64,000 bases of DNA from Amorphochlora amoebiformis (lineage: Eukaryota; Cercozoa; Chlorarachniophyceae): NCBI GenBank assembly GCA_054601695.1, contig BAAHQB010000033.1, positions 434,001 through 498,000 on the forward strand. The letters are read 5' to 3'. Shown one piece after another: positions 1 to 22,897 of the stretch. Made by a program: the position numbers and the translations under genes. Numbering within the stretch: the first letter of the stretch is position 1; each line of letters opens with the position of its first letter. Below the pieces are notes generated by a model that ran no database searches, was not told the DNA's origin, and saw only the letters and a list, made by a program, of their open reading frames with translations.

Positions 1-20
1 TTAATAAGAACGAAACTCAC

Positions 21-7272
<7,252 letters not shown>

Positions 7273-7434
7273 CTGTTATACAAAGAAGGTGAAGGTTTGA
7301 AGATTAAGCTAATTAACTTTTTAGCTTGCATGTGCTGTTATGTAGTTAATTTTTTAACTAGGAACTTGTTGGAGAGGCAAGTTTAGATTGAACAGGTGTG
7401 TCGAAGGATCAGTGTTAAGTAATATTGGCATTAA

Positions 7435-8158
7435 TCAAGATTGTCTTTGGTCACGGTTATCTCTATACACCTGAGACGCATAAAACTCCATTATCCACCT
7501 CAACCCCCCGAATTTCCTCACCGTCGCCGCCCCCTTCCCTCCCGCTCCCCTACTCACTGCACGCGGTCTTCTCTTAGCCATAAATGGCTTAGCATTTGGA
7601 TTCAGCCTCTTCCTCCTCTCCTTTCCGCTTGCCTCATCACTTCGCTTTATCTTGTATCTCTTGTCCTCGGAAGCCAGGGACCTGGGAGCTTTGGGTGCTG
7701 GCAAAGTATCCGAGAGAGCACCTCCTTTAACCAGCGACGCGTAGGAAGGACGGCGAGCGAGGGCGAGCTTAGAATTTGTGTTCGCAGGGTTTTGGCTAAT
7801 GGAAGTGCGTTGGCATTGCGGGATCGGTTTTGGGATGTACGTGGGTTTAGTGGAGGTTGGGTCTTTGGCATGTTTGAGAGCGATTTGGACCTGATGAGAG
7901 GGACTGAGGCGTCCATTAACGCAAAATTAGGGATTGGTTACCAAAGAGGAAATCACGGCAGATACTACTCCTTTGGCCTCGGTATGGAGCTTCTTTTTGT
8001 GACTGTGTAGATGTGAATATATAATAATGTAAAAAAACACAAATACACCATTTACATTTACAATATTACGGATAATACAGACATGTTACATATATATCTA
8101 TACATATATATATATATATATATATGTGTGTGTATATATATATATATGTATATGTGTG

Positions 8159-8202
<44 letters not shown>

Positions 8203-8630
8203 AATGCATATACAAATATATATATATATATATACTCTATACATGTAGTAAAATACTATAATAAATATATATATATATACGTATACGTATAATATATATG
8301 TATATATATTAGATATCTTTTTAACCATGCTACATGTGTACACTGTACACAGTACAACATATCTTGATATATATAAATATACATACAAACATAATTTTTC
8401 TATGTAAATATTATAATATATATATATATATATATATGTAGATATAAATGTTTAAATATATGTATGTGTATATGTATATATATAATATATGACACACTTA
8501 ATGCACAAACATACACACAATACCGTTTGAGCTTCTTGACAGCTTTCTTGGACTTGGAATGGCTGTCAGTGAATTTCTTCTCCTCATTGATCTCCATCTG
8601 AACGCAGTCATGCAAGTATATACAAATATT

Positions 8631-8671
<41 letters not shown>

Positions 8672-8771
8672 TATATATATGTATACATCTATATTCATAT
8701 AAAAATAAAAAAATGTAGATGTACGGATAATATATATTGATCTCCATCTGAACGCAGGCATGCAAGCATAT

Positions 8772-8823
<52 letters not shown>

Positions 8824-8957
8824 TATATGTATACATCTATATTCATATAAAAATAAAAAAATGTAGATGTACGGATAATATATATTAGATATATATAATT
8901 ATATATACATACAAATCTAAATAGCATACATGAAAACGCATAATATTACACACACAC

Positions 8958-8994
<37 letters not shown>

Positions 8995-9658
8995 CGTGTG
9001 TGTATATATATGTGTGTGTATGTATCTATGTATGTGCAAACGTAGCACATACCAGCTATACAATTATATTCACATTTTCATACACATGCATGTAACTTGA
9101 TGTATTATATATTGATATATATGTATGTATATATGTATATATATATAATATATATATATTATGTATATATATATATACATCTATTTATTTAGGCATTATT
9201 CATGTGTATATAGAAATATATATATACCGACCTGGAGAAGCTCCTCCTTAACATGGGCGGAGAATATCTCCAAAACCTTTCGGTTACAAAAACATATAGG
9301 AAAAATCAAAAAGATATCAGTGATATCCTGTAAGCAAGCTCTATAACCAATATAGTAACATTGGATCTCAATTGAGGGTGTGTAGATGCATTGAAAAAAG
9401 TTGATTAAAATTTAACACCTGCTCCTTCAGACACTGAGCAGTATTCCGCAGCTGGTCATGACAAAACTGGTGCAAACTTAACCTGTAGTATACATTGGGC
9501 GTATGTTAGAAACGAATGTAATTATCCAAGGGCAAAGGGAGAGCAGTATAGAGTTCAGATTAATCTTGGATTTTGGTTGAATTGGGTGTGGAGACCAGAA
9601 AAAAGTTCGTGCGTTGCCTTCTCCATTATCTTCTGTTTACACAATATGCATATTACAT

Positions 9659-9692
<34 letters not shown>

Positions 9693-10129
9693 TAATATAT
9701 ATATATACATATATAATATGTATATATATACATATATTTAAAATTTGTATACATATTATGTGAATATTTATGTATGTATGTGTATGGGTGTATTTATGTG
9801 AATGTATGTACGTATTTTAATATAAATCACATTAATACATATTTTACATGAAAATATTATTACATCCAAATATATGTATGTTTGTATATTTAATATACGT
9901 ACAATTCAACATATTTATATATGTATATATATATATATGTATATATTATATGTATTATATGTATGTTACATGTTTTTCATACATGGGTGTATAGGAACTT
10001 AATATCCACCCTTAAAATGTATACATCTAACCAATTCGAGCAAAGTGGCGATCTGCAAAGGGCATCACTCGAAAATAGTGAAGGCGAGAGCAAGTTTCGT
10101 TGATCTAAATACCACAATCGTTCATATAC

Positions 10130-10168
<39 letters not shown>

Positions 10169-10347
10169 TATATATACAAATATACACATATATAATATTC
10201 ATGTGTTGTGTACTATATCATGTGTTGTAACTTATTACACACACACACACACACACAATATATATATATATATATTAATGTGCATATTATACATATATAT
10301 ATATATACGTACACGTAAGTATGTGTAAGAACACGAACATATGCACA

Positions 10348-10393
<46 letters not shown>

Positions 10394-10927
10394 TAGATAA
10401 TATATACATATAGATATATATATATATCTGTATATGTATCTCACATATATATATATATGTCATATATATATATATATATATATATGATACATATATATAG
10501 ATATATATATATATATTTAGACATATCTGTACATGATACCTGTTACATTTAAAATTAATGTGTACATAAATCATGCATATTTAGGTACACGTATGTGTTT
10601 TTAAAATAAACGTGCGATGTTTCCTCTTTTACCGAGAATGCTTGAACAAAATAAGAAGATCGCTGCAGTGGCTAACGGTTATGATAAAAAATATTAGGCT
10701 CTGCGTTGGCCTGCTCAGATCAATAGAAGCTTAAATCTAGCTCAGCTGCCTTACCTTGCCCATGATATCGGCAGCCTTTTTCTTCGCACTCTGGGGAAAG
10801 TGTAATAGTAAATGGCATGGAGGATATTGATGACTCAAATTGTTAATCTGTGTTGTTTTGAAGCTACCCTTAGCAGCTCCAAACGCTTCTCAAGCGAAAG
10901 TTTATCCCAGAAACTCGATACTGAGAC

Positions 10928-10987
<60 letters not shown>

Positions 10988-11203
10988 ACATACATGTACA
11001 CCTATAATCATGTCACATAGTCAGGGCTTGTACCCATGAGGCATAAAAATGAAATTTACATTCATCATAATTGCAAAGGACTTCAACCGGACCACTGTCC
11101 AGACTGCCTACTGTACCGCCGCGTGAACAATATATGTTTATATATTTTGCTATATATACAGATATAGTACATATATATATATACATATATATATATATAT
11201 TTT

Positions 11204-11234
<31 letters not shown>

Positions 11235-11292
11235 TTATATAATATATTATATATATATATATATATATATTGTATATGTGTGTGTGCAACTA

Positions 11293-11353
<61 letters not shown>

Positions 11354-11407
11354 ATATTATATATGTATGCATGTTGTATATTATACTACATATATATAAT
11401 ATATATA

Positions 11408-11449
<42 letters not shown>

Positions 11450-11480
11450 GAATATATATGTGTGGTATGTGTATGTAAAT

Positions 11481-11531
<51 letters not shown>

Positions 11532-11815
11532 AGGTATATGTGTATAAGTACATTACTTGTAACACATTTAAGTTAATGTTCCACTTTTAATTCTATATAA
11601 TATATCTATATATATATATATATATATTATATAATACATATATATATATGTCACATATATATATATGTACATGTATATATGTATATATATATATAGATGT
11701 ATATATATATATATATATAATATATATAATTATATATATATATATATATATTTAACACATATGTATATACAATATATTATATACATATATATATATAATA
11801 TATATATTATATATT

Positions 11816-11880
<65 letters not shown>

Positions 11881-11883
11881 ATA

Positions 11884-11927
<44 letters not shown>

Positions 11928-12212
11928 GTGTATTTATATGTTTATAATCATATACATACATATGTAGATATATTCATATGTTCAACTCGTGCACGTAACC
12001 AAAAAAAAACGACACTGTCTTTCGTAAAATATAAAAGAAGTACAATTTGTATTATATACGCATGTATTATAATGTATATATATATATATATATATAATAT
12101 ATATGTTATATATATAATATATATGTATATATTTATGTATATGTATTTATATATATATATATATATATATATTATGTAAGTACATAATACATACACACAC
12201 GTATTTCTCTCT

Positions 12213-12249
<37 letters not shown>

Positions 12250-12831
12250 CATATTTTACATTATGTATATGTACATGTACACATAACATTAACGCATATA
12301 CACAAACACAGGATATCAATTATCAATATTCATATAGATTCAATAAGTAGGCCTTATACTAGGTTATTTATACATACATATACATGGATATACATATATT
12401 GTGTGTGTTTGTTTACTTACAAATGGATACATTTGTAATATTTATACATATATATATATATATACACACATATATATATAAATATTATATATACACACAT
12501 ATACACACATATACACACATATGCACACATATACACACACATATATATATACATATATATAATATGTATATATATATATGTGTGTGTGTGTTGTGTGTAT
12601 AAATATTATTTGGGTTCACCTGACGCAAAGTCATAGCCTAAATTGTCGACGAGCGTTTTTGGCAGCGCTGAGGACCTGAATATTTAGTAAAGTAAACGTT
12701 TTAGGTAATATGAACGTTTTCATATTTGTATTGATGGAAATATTCACATCATTTACATGAACATATACGAATATAAATGCAGATTCATGATGTATATTGT
12801 ATTCACATACAATATATGTATATATCTCTCT

Positions 12832-12873
<42 letters not shown>

Positions 12874-12899
12874 TATATTGAATATATATATATATATAC

Positions 12900-12936
<37 letters not shown>

Positions 12937-13025
12937 GCATACATATACACATGTTTATGACATTATGCACATAAGAATAATACCAATGATATATGTAAAT
13001 AGTGTATTTTTGCATATATATACAC

Positions 13026-13092
<67 letters not shown>

Positions 13093-13246
13093 ATGTATAT
13101 GAGTATATAAGAATACATGTAACTATGAACATAACAATGATATTAATAAAACTAATAATAATATGTATATATTGTGCTTTGTATACACTTACTACTGATG
13201 TGTTTAAATAATATTATTTATCATTTGTGTATGAACAAATATATAG

Positions 13247-13283
<37 letters not shown>

Positions 13284-13481
13284 AATATATATACACATTT
13301 ATATATATAATTATATGAGAAGTATATATACATTCATAATCATGTTTACTATACCAAGCGCATATTATTAAAATTTGTTTAAAAGATTTATATAATTATG
13401 TATATACACACATATACACATATATATATATATAATACATATAATATATTTATATATATATATATATATTTATATATATTT

Positions 13482-13512
<31 letters not shown>

Positions 13513-13654
13513 ATGTATACATATATATATATAGATATATATATATATATATGTACAAATATAGATAATTTAATGCGTATGTTATCTACACATAGACATA
13601 TACATAACTTATGCATCCCACACGCATATATATGTATGTGTATATGTGTATATG

Positions 13655-13688
<34 letters not shown>

Positions 13689-13861
13689 TATATACATATA
13701 TATATATATACGTGTGTGGTTCATATGTAAGTTATAATCCCCACCGGTGGCGCTTCCAGTGCAGGAATCCCTATGCATATGTCAAGTTAGGGTTGAGAAT
13801 TTGGGTTTCAGCAGGGATACCTTATTGATCTTCGCAAGAAAACAGTGGGCGACAAACCCAT
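7435..13861 (-). CDS. F-BAR (FCH) domain protein, about 341 residues, 13 exons
   Basis: F-BAR proteins are dimeric helical crescents that bend membranes and recruit actin machinery. Exons (minus): 13861-13821 (ATG), 12675-12620, 11107-11060, 10920-10868, 10790-10755, 10710-10677, 10052-10032, 9632-9596, 9482-9419, 9276-9232, 8597-8524, 8002-7942, 7890-7435 (TGA). All phases agree and the total is 1026 nt. The FCH signature [17 protein letters not shown] is followed by helical, charged exons, including [33 protein letters not shown], and a Lys-rich segment ending KKAVKKLKR, in the order expected for an F-BAR domain. The last exon is a basic disordered tail. No SH3 domain is seen. An alternative is that a donor at 7471 splices the tail in phase to the poly(A) polymerase exon at 7272. 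F-BAR assignment is by pattern, not by search. Confidence 0.72.
8586..8885 (-). repeat. Tandem duplication inside an F-BAR intron, copying a splice acceptor
   Basis: Two near-identical stretches lie side by side. Both contain TGATCTCCATCTGAACGCAG, a TA tract, and a block ending in ATGTAGATGTACGGATAATA. The first copy holds the real acceptor and start of exon 8597-8524. The second (about 8738-8885) repeats the acceptor and only the first few codons before falling into TA repeats. Confidence 0.85.
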
Positions 13862-14002
13862 CTAGAGTATAGCCTTTGATGCCTCCGTCAACCGTGCGTA
13901 TGGACCCCCCGGCACCTTCCCTCTGTTTTGCATTACATCGTAATTAATGTACTGTTCTATGCTTTAGCAAGTCTGGGTTATGAAGGGATTTCGACGAATA
14001 TT

Positions 14003-14500
14003 TCAATGATCACAAACTTGAGACACTTGTTCCAGAGAAATCCTTCCGAACCCATACTCCAGGGCAGCTTGCTCGATTATATCCTTAAAAAAAAAACTTC
14101 GAGGTAAGGTTGGTACGGAGTTGTGATTAGTGTACCTGCGCCGGAGTCTTGTTGTACTTATTCGGTACGAGCAGCTTTTGATCGAGATGAAACTCCCACT
14201 GAGTAGGATTCATAGCCCCAGCTTTCCATCGCTGAAGGTTAGTGTTGGGTAAGAGCTATCCAGAATAAGAAGTTAAGGTCGGGGGAGGGGGAGAGCAATC
14301 ACCTTGGCATCTTCACGACACGTGAGAACAATCTGATACGAGAGTCGAGATTCGTTCGTGAATTGTTTCTGATACAAAACGTATTTATTGTAGAAGGCGA
14401 ACTTAGGGAGCTGGGAAAGGCTAACAGGTGAAAAGCAAGTGAGTACCATTTGTGCTCGATTTAAGCAGTCATAGTTCGTGTTGTCGTCGTTTGGGGGTTC
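14003..14500 (-). CDS. Unknown gene, four 3'-terminal exons
   Basis: Four exons in unbroken phase 0 with short introns: 14500-14447, 14410-14303, 14231-14136, 14083-14003 (TGA stop). They encode about 112 residues, including NRAQMLPKFAFYNKYVLYQ, TNESRLSYQIVLTCREDAK, RWKAGAMNPTQWEFHLDQ and ALEYGFGRISLEQVSQVCDH. Composition is ordinary globular protein. I do not recognise the family. The 5' part should lie between 14.5 and 15.3 kb but I could not extend the phase. The stop is only 142 bp from the F-BAR start codon (same strand). Confidence 0.6.
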
Positions 14501-14760
14501 CTGTTGGGTTTATTCAGTCTTAGTTTTACTTTTTAGTCGAAGAGAAGACCTGAAAAGGATAGGGCTACCGGAGAAGGCCTTTTATTGGATTCAAGTAGTG
14601 GTATTGTGAAGATGTATATCCCAAGCTCGTTGCCGTTGTGGAACTCACGGCAGGCCCTACGCAGAGATATACATTTATACATTTAAATTATTTATACCTA
14701 TTTATATATATATATATATATATACATATTTATATATTATATATATATATTATACATATT

Positions 14761-14829
<69 letters not shown>

Positions 14830-14879
14830 TTATATTTATATATATATATATATATGTAAATATATATACTATTCATATA

Positions 14880-14976
<97 letters not shown>

Positions 14977-15313
14977 TATATATATATACATGTATATATT
15001 ATATATTAATATATATGTATATGAGTGGCGGGTGACAATTTAGTGTTATGAATCTTTTGTTGTCCCTTCCTTTTTCTATGGTCTCTAAGATTTTTAAAAG
15101 AACGGAAAATATATGAACTGCCAGTGAATGTCAGGGATGGGTCGCAAGGAGGTTACATTGCGTAGAGAAGCTTGAGGTATCGCTCTTCTTTTATACTCGT
15201 CAGCTGGATTTTTTTTAATCGATAAGTCAGAAACGTGGGCAATTGAATAAAAGATCCAAACGAATGTCACATAGACACATAGGTGAGAAAGAGGCCCGCA
15301 GAGCCAGGCACGT
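14501..15313. other. Gap between unknown genes: TA-rich with short unique flanks
   Basis: 14690-15000 is nearly pure (TA)n. The unique ends (14510-14660 and 15020-15310) show splice-like AG/GT sites on the minus strand, but no exon I can place in phase. It probably holds the 5' exons of the 14.0-14.5 kb gene and the 3' UTR of the next. Confidence 0.4.
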
Positions 15314-15583
15314 TCAGAAGGTAGGAGGGTTATGCTTGTTGTGCTCTTTTGGGGGAAAGTTATGTCCGATAACGAAATCTCCCACCCGCTCTCTTTCTCT
15401 GATATCCAGCTTCTGCACAAACCAGGCCCACAGGGCTTCCCGTGGACCAGTTTTGCCTTCATCCTCCCGTCCGTCGGTAATGGCCAGGGTACCCCTCGAT
15501 AAGCACCGGGTAATCTGTTTGGCAATTCGGTCCCTTGCCAACACATATTGGTGATGAATCGGCTTGTAAATTGACTCAGGAGC
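15314..15583 (-). CDS. Unknown gene, terminal exon (90 codons)
   Basis: A single open exon starts after TTGTCAG at 15583 and ends in TGA at 15316-15314. It encodes a charged, globular-looking C-terminus, including ESIYKPIHHQYVLARDRIAK, REALWAWFVQKLDIRERERV and GDFVIGHNFPPKEHNKHNPP. Upstream, 15683-15890 has a minus-strand frame open for over 60 codons (with GPFLIESFTENEREKWESI and LGHDYCGCGF) that may be the preceding exon, but no in-phase donor links them. Function unknown. Confidence 0.5.
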   Translation of the reverse strand, partial: APESIYKPIHHQYVLARDRIAKQITRCLSRGTLAITDGREDEGKTGPREALWAWFVQKLDIRERERVGDFVIGHNFPPKEHNKHNPPTF

Positions 15584-16083
15584 CTGACAATACACAATTC
15601 ATTATACTTAGAGACAAATTCGGCCTAAAGGCTTGGATCAGCAGAGAAAGCCAAGTATATATCCTCTGTCTTAAGTGGAGAGAAATCGCAGAATCGTTCG
15701 ATCCTCTGCATCCTTTTCCCGCATGAATCCACAGCCACAATAATCATGCCCAAGCTCTATCGATTCCCATTTCTCTCTCTCATTCTCCGTGAATGACTCT
15801 ATAAGGAAAGGGCCCTGGAAGCAGAAGGACAAAACAAGATGGTCTTTTTTGTTTGGCCTTCCGCCGCTCCCCCAGATGCAAATTTGACCATATTTTAAAC
15901 AAAAAGCAGAAGGGAATTTTTATATGTACAGTAATACCTTTCGACGGGCACGCATCAGAAAGTGACTACGTCGCCAGGGCCCAGGCCAGTCGCTTAGGTC
16001 TCCCAGTACTCCACCGGCGAAAATTGGTGGGAGAGCTTATATCTTCTCGGCTGAGTTTCGCGCGCCATGTCACGTGATGGCTT
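15584..16083. other. Unique, TA-free sequence with unresolved coding potential
   Basis: This stretch has balanced composition and open frames on both strands. The minus frame around 15683-15890 reads best. A plus frame at 15853-16077 ends DYVARAQASRLGLPVLHRRK and is also plausible. I cannot decide between them from sequence alone. Confidence 0.35.
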
Positions 16084-16404
16084 ATGAAACTACATGACGT
16101 TACGTTGAGTCACACTACTACATGGCAGGATATCACGAAAGACGAACCTGAAATCACGCAATCATTTACTTCTGGTATTCTTACCCAAAGAAATGTGTAT
16201 ATTTCACGGTGGTCAAGTCGCCTCGGTCGAAACGCTACGCTTCTGGCCCGGAAGCACGTTCTCACAGTAGCCACCGAGAACTTGAAGGAAAATGAGAGGC
16301 AAGCCCACTGGGCAGCCGGTATCGAAGAATCAAAAACCGCAGGAGTGTTTCAAGCAGGACGTGCCTCACCCTCTACAGCGCCCGCTTCGAGACTTCGATT
16401 TTCG
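16084..16404 (+). CDS. Possible first exon of an unknown plus-strand gene
   Basis: ATG at 16084 opens 107 codons to a GTATAT donor at 16405. The translation (for example VLTVATENLKENERQAHWAA) looks protein-like. Downstream, after TAACAAATAG, 16469-16514 reads AQARRAKLPLVGDWC up to a GTAATG donor, but its phase does not join. Function unknown; the whole call could be a chance open frame in unique DNA. Confidence 0.3.
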
Positions 16405-16771
16405 GTATATATTATCTCCATTTGTCGGTTCTAATGGGTTCTGGAACGGTTTCTTGATAACAAATAGAGCTCAAGCTCGTAGAGCGAAATTACCTCTGGT
16501 GGGAGATTGGTGTGTAATGCGGATTGGTGATTTCCACTATCTTTTAGCTTCGAGTTTAAGCACGATAATCTACACTTTTCGCCTACGCCTCAGCGATTTG
16601 CCTACAGCAAAAGGTCTACGGAAAATTTAATTTCATATTGTATACACACACGAATATTTGTAAATTGTCATTCTAATACATATATAATATATATAATTAA
16701 CGTATACATTTATTATACTATTTCATACACATGTATTTATGCAGATACATGTATTATATAAATATAATATT

Positions 16772-16809
<38 letters not shown>

Positions 16810-16884
16810 TTATGTATATATAAATAAATGTATAAATACACATTCATTTCTTACTTACATATCTATATACACATATACATATAT

Positions 16885-16975
<91 letters not shown>

Positions 16976-17335
16976 CATATATAGAAGTATGGTTGTTGTT
17001 TGCTTGGTTGACTTGATAATATGTGTATGTGTGTGTAAAGGTATATATACACATACGTGTGTATGTATATATATATATATGCACATACACACACATGCAT
17101 ATCTGATATATATATTTTTATGTATATATGTATATATGTATATACATACATAAATATATATATATATATATACAATATATATATATATATATATGTATTT
17201 ATATATATATATATGTGTGTGTTATATATGTGTGTATATATATATATTTGAAGTTCATATATATACAATATGTGTACGTATAATCGTATGCATATATTTA
17301 CACGTTTGTGTAGAATTCGTCTATATTTATACATA

Positions 17336-17386
<51 letters not shown>

Positions 17387-17673
17387 ATGTATACACTTAT
17401 TACATATATACATATATACATACATATATATATATATATACATATATAGATATATATATTACATATATATATATACATATATATATATATATGTAGATAT
17501 GTGTATACGTGTGTGTACACATACATGTTCTAATATGCTATGTGTTATAACAAAACAATCACAGCTATGCTTCACGCCTTGGCACGAAGAAAAACATTCA
17601 GGTTCAGCATGTAGCTCCACACCCGGTATATCCCACGCATATCAAAGCACCTCCCTTTCACTAAAATAGGACA

Positions 17674-18526
<853 letters not shown>

Positions 18527-18576
18527 CCATACAGATATTAAGAGAATAGCGTAGTACTGATATATTTACGCACATG

Positions 18577-18619
<43 letters not shown>

Positions 18620-18839
18620 AATTTATCTTTGTATACACACACAAAAATTATCCTGATGTATGTATTTGTGAATGTTAAAATAAATATGTATATAAGATGT
18701 ATATATATACATATATATATATATATATACATATATACACATAAATATGTATATGTATATGTACATGTATGCATTATTATATGACAATGTATGTATCTAT
18801 GTATATACTATAAATACACACATATACACATATATATAA

Positions 18840-18923
<84 letters not shown>

Positions 18924-19800
18924 ATATATATACACATATATGTGTATATATATATATATATGTATGTATGTGTGTATGTGTTATGCATATTATGTTAAAT
19001 GTATATGTTACATATATACATATTATGTATATACATATATATATATATACATATATATATAAATATATGTATGTATGTATATATATGTGTATACATATAT
19101 ATATATATATATATATTATATATGTATATATATATATATATTTCATGTGTGTAAATATGTGTGTGAACGTGTACTTATGGATATATACACATACCTATAT
19201 ACAACATGCACATATAGAATACATACAGAAACGCATGTATATATACTACAAATCTATGTATGTTAATTTATACACATATAATGGCATTAGATACTATTTA
19301 TAATATAAGTATTATATAGAATTTAAGATATACATGTAAATAGTATATCTAAATATTATATATATATATATATATGTATATACATACATATGTTCGTATG
19401 CTGTATATGATATAGGTATATACACATATATATATACACATATATATACACATATTTAAATGTAAACATAAATGCATTATATACATCGAACATCACACAA
19501 GTAAGCCAGCCAACTCCTCAACCCGATCAGACTCAACTTCGAGCCTGACGAACACTCAGCTCTCTATTCTAGCGAAAAAAACCGGTTCAAAAGCAAAAAA
19601 ACTTTATTAGATAGTTAGAGACACAAAGCGCTGAGAGAGAGGAGCAAGGAATGGAGGGAGAGAAAGGGAAATATGCGACAGAATCAGACTAGCGAGCGGG
19701 CATGAGAAGGGAAAGGAAAAAAGAGAGAGGAGAGGGAAAGGAGAGACTCCAGGCCAGAGTTTTTCTCAAATCAATTGAACTTTCCCGTGCCCCTGAACAG
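18527..19800. other. TA-rich stretch then unique purine-rich DNA
   Basis: 18560-19480 is TA/CA microsatellite without a supportable exon, including a pure (TA)n run at about 18850-18919. 19490-19800 is unique and becomes strongly purine-rich on the plus strand from 19620. No gene is supported. Confidence 0.5.
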
Positions 19801-20101
19801 GCTCAGAAGAAAACAAGGACCGGACAGCATCTACGCTTTCGAGATGGTAGGAGAATTCCTCATAACACAGGGAGAGCGAGAGAGCGTGCATGACAAGAGA
19901 GGGAGTGCGAAAGACAGTGAGCTAGAGTGGGGGGGAAACAAGGAGAACGACAAAGCAAAAACATCCCGAGTCGTAACATTACCCCTATTAACCAGGTTCA
20001 GAGAAAAGACAAGGAACGAATGAAGCGACTAGCTAGCATTCGGCAGGAGAAGCGGAGGGTTCAAGGGCTGGGGAGTCGAGGGGGAGAAATTGGGATTTAA
20101 A
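19801..20101 (+). CDS. Possible plus-strand exons in a purine-rich island
   Basis: 19801-19846 (after CCTGAACAG) reads AQKKTRTGQHLRFRD up to a GTAGGA donor. A second block after AACCAG at 19996 reads QRKDKERMKRLASIRQEKRR and stops at 20101 in one frame; in the phase that joins the first block it stops after about 14 codons. Basic composition may simply reflect AG-rich DNA. The two blocks are themselves similar (GGCTCAGAAGAAAACAAGG versus GGTTCAGAGAAAAGACAAGG), hinting at a local duplication. Confidence 0.3.
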
Positions 20102-20718
20102 AAGAACTTCTTTATCTCTCTATCTATCTAGTGCGCTCTCTCTCCCTTAGAATATTCCCACTTTTTCTCATAACCCCTCTTGTCCATTTCGCCTGTGTTC
20201 CCTCTGTGTTTCTGAGAGATATCTTTTTGTATGTGGTCTATACCTTTGTATGAGTCTCTGTGTTTCCATGAGGTCTCTGTCTTTCTATGAGGTTTCTCTT
20301 TACATATGTGGTGTCTCACTTTCGACGCGGTACGTAGGTGAACGAGGCGAGGATTTTGAAGGAGTATGAGAGAATGACGTAATTGAATATATGATATTAT
20401 AGATGCATGTATGTATATATGTGTGTGTATGTGTATGTTATGTATGAGTATGTTAACATCTGAATTTGTGTTTTAAAATATGTACATATATACATAAATA
20501 AATATATATATGTGTGTGTGTGTAAATAAATATATATATATCTGTACATATAATCATGTGTATATGTACATGTGCATATATATATGTGTATATATGTGTA
20601 TATATATGTGTATATATATATATATATATTATATGAATGTGTTACAATGCATGTACGTATGTGCACATTTCGTTTTCATACGATGTATAGGTATGCAAAT
20701 TTTATATGTATTGACAAC

Positions 20719-20764
<46 letters not shown>

Positions 20765-20824
20765 CATACATATATATATACACATATATATATATGTGTG
20801 TATACATATGTAATATATATATAC

Positions 20825-20856
<32 letters not shown>

Positions 20857-20993
20857 TTATATTAAATTTTTTCATATTTATGTGTGTATATATATAGTAT
20901 TACATATATGTAAATAATATATATAGATATATATGTTTATAAAAGTATTTGTATGTAAATATTTACAAAATACATATTTATACATATATTCAG
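20102..20993. other. Pyrimidine-rich spacer then TA/CA microsatellite
   Basis: 20110-20330 is TC-rich with a degenerate unit of about 20 bp containing TGAGGTCTCTGTCTTTC-like copies. 20390-20985 is TA/CA microsatellite. No gene is seen. Confidence 0.5.
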
Positions 20994-21327
20994 AAAACTC
21001 CGAGAGAGGATGACGGAAAAGAGGATAAAAAACATGACAGAAGCGGTATACACTAGATACATGTCCAATTACACACGGGATACCTAGGCTCACAAGTAAC
21101 CTTAAGCCTAGTCTTAAGCCTGGTCTTAGGGCTGGATTTAAGACAATGTACAATTTTGGGATATAAATAAATAAATATATATATATATTTATGTATATAT
21201 ATATATATATATATGTAAAGTGATAGATATTGATAGTTATACATATAGTAATTTATCGAAGTATTCAAAGAGATAGATCACACATACATGTAGAACTAAA
21301 TTTTCAATATATTATGTATGTATGCAT

Positions 21328-21358
<31 letters not shown>

Positions 21359-21535
21359 CATGATTCTTCCGTAAACATTTAGGCTGAAATAGGCAACCGC
21401 TAGGGTTAGGTTTGGGGTCGAATTAAAATTAGAACTATCGGGTTGGGTTCAGGGTTCAGGTTTAGGTTAGGGTTTAGGTTTGGGTTTGTGTTGGAGCGGG
21501 ATTATTTTGGGTTGTGATTGGGGTTGGCGATCCGA

Positions 21536-21576
<41 letters not shown>

Positions 21577-21838
21577 TAGAAATGTTATTATTAATAGTAA
21601 TGCTATTATTGTGATTATTATTGCTATTTTTGTTATTTTTACTGTATTATTGTTATTATTATTGCTATTTATTATTATTATTGTAACTATTGTAAGTATA
21701 AAAACGAGGTTCTTATCATGAGTACTACTATGAATGTATGTATCTACATATGTATATAGACTTATATATATATGTACATATTGTCATGTTATATATTGAT
21801 GCATACTTGTACACAAATATTAGGATAAAGATACATGC

Positions 21839-21882
<44 letters not shown>

Positions 21883-22646
21883 ATATATGTTTATACAAAC
21901 ATATTATATATATATATAGTATATATATATATATAGAGTATATATATATATATATACATATCTACGTTATACCTTAAATGTATAAACAGAAATACGTACA
22001 AACCGACCTTTATATACATGTACACATATTAGTAAAAAAAGAAATTGTCAATATATTAAACATATCATTTATTATATATACACATATATATATATATATA
22101 CATATATATACATATATATGTATATAGATATATATAATATATATAGTACATACATGCTCACACACATATTATACATAATATATATATACATATATATATA
22201 TATATATGTATATATATATTCAAATATGGTTATTCATATTTATATATATATATATATACACATATATATATAAATAATATATATATATATATATATATAA
22301 ATGTATGTGTATGTTTGTTTATTTACATTAGCGGAGGAAAGCTGGGACTTATGCCATGACTGACCCGAAGTTTAACAAATATCCATTTCCCTATGTAAGA
22401 CAGAGAGGGAGAAAGAGAGGGAGAGTGATAGTCACGAGGCAGATAGGGAATACTATATATATATATATATGTATATATATGTGTATATATTACATACATT
22501 TATAGAACAGTGTATATGTGCACATATTCATGTATAGACTTCTATGTATGTACAATATCATATGTATATATCTGTATTTAAACATCCATTTTTTTATACA
22601 TGTATGAGGGTATATGTACAATGTTTCCGTGTGTAAAATGCAATGT

Positions 22647-22687
<41 letters not shown>

Positions 22688-22859
22688 AAGATATATATAT
22701 ATCCACCTAAATATATGTAAATATATTCATATAAACATGTAAATATACATTACTATATATTTGTATGTATGTGTGCATAAATACATATAATAACATAAAT
22801 ATAAATACATATATATATATATATACATATACGATACATATTCACATATTCTATCTAAG

Positions 22860-22897
<38 letters not shown>

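Noticed and set aside
7441-8010. 189-codon plus-strand open frame
   Set aside because: Antisense shadow of the two F-BAR exons at 7435-8002, which have splice sites and phase support.
15243-15554. 103-codon plus-strand open frame
   Set aside because: Antisense to the 15314-15583 minus exon, which has an acceptor, a stop and better composition.
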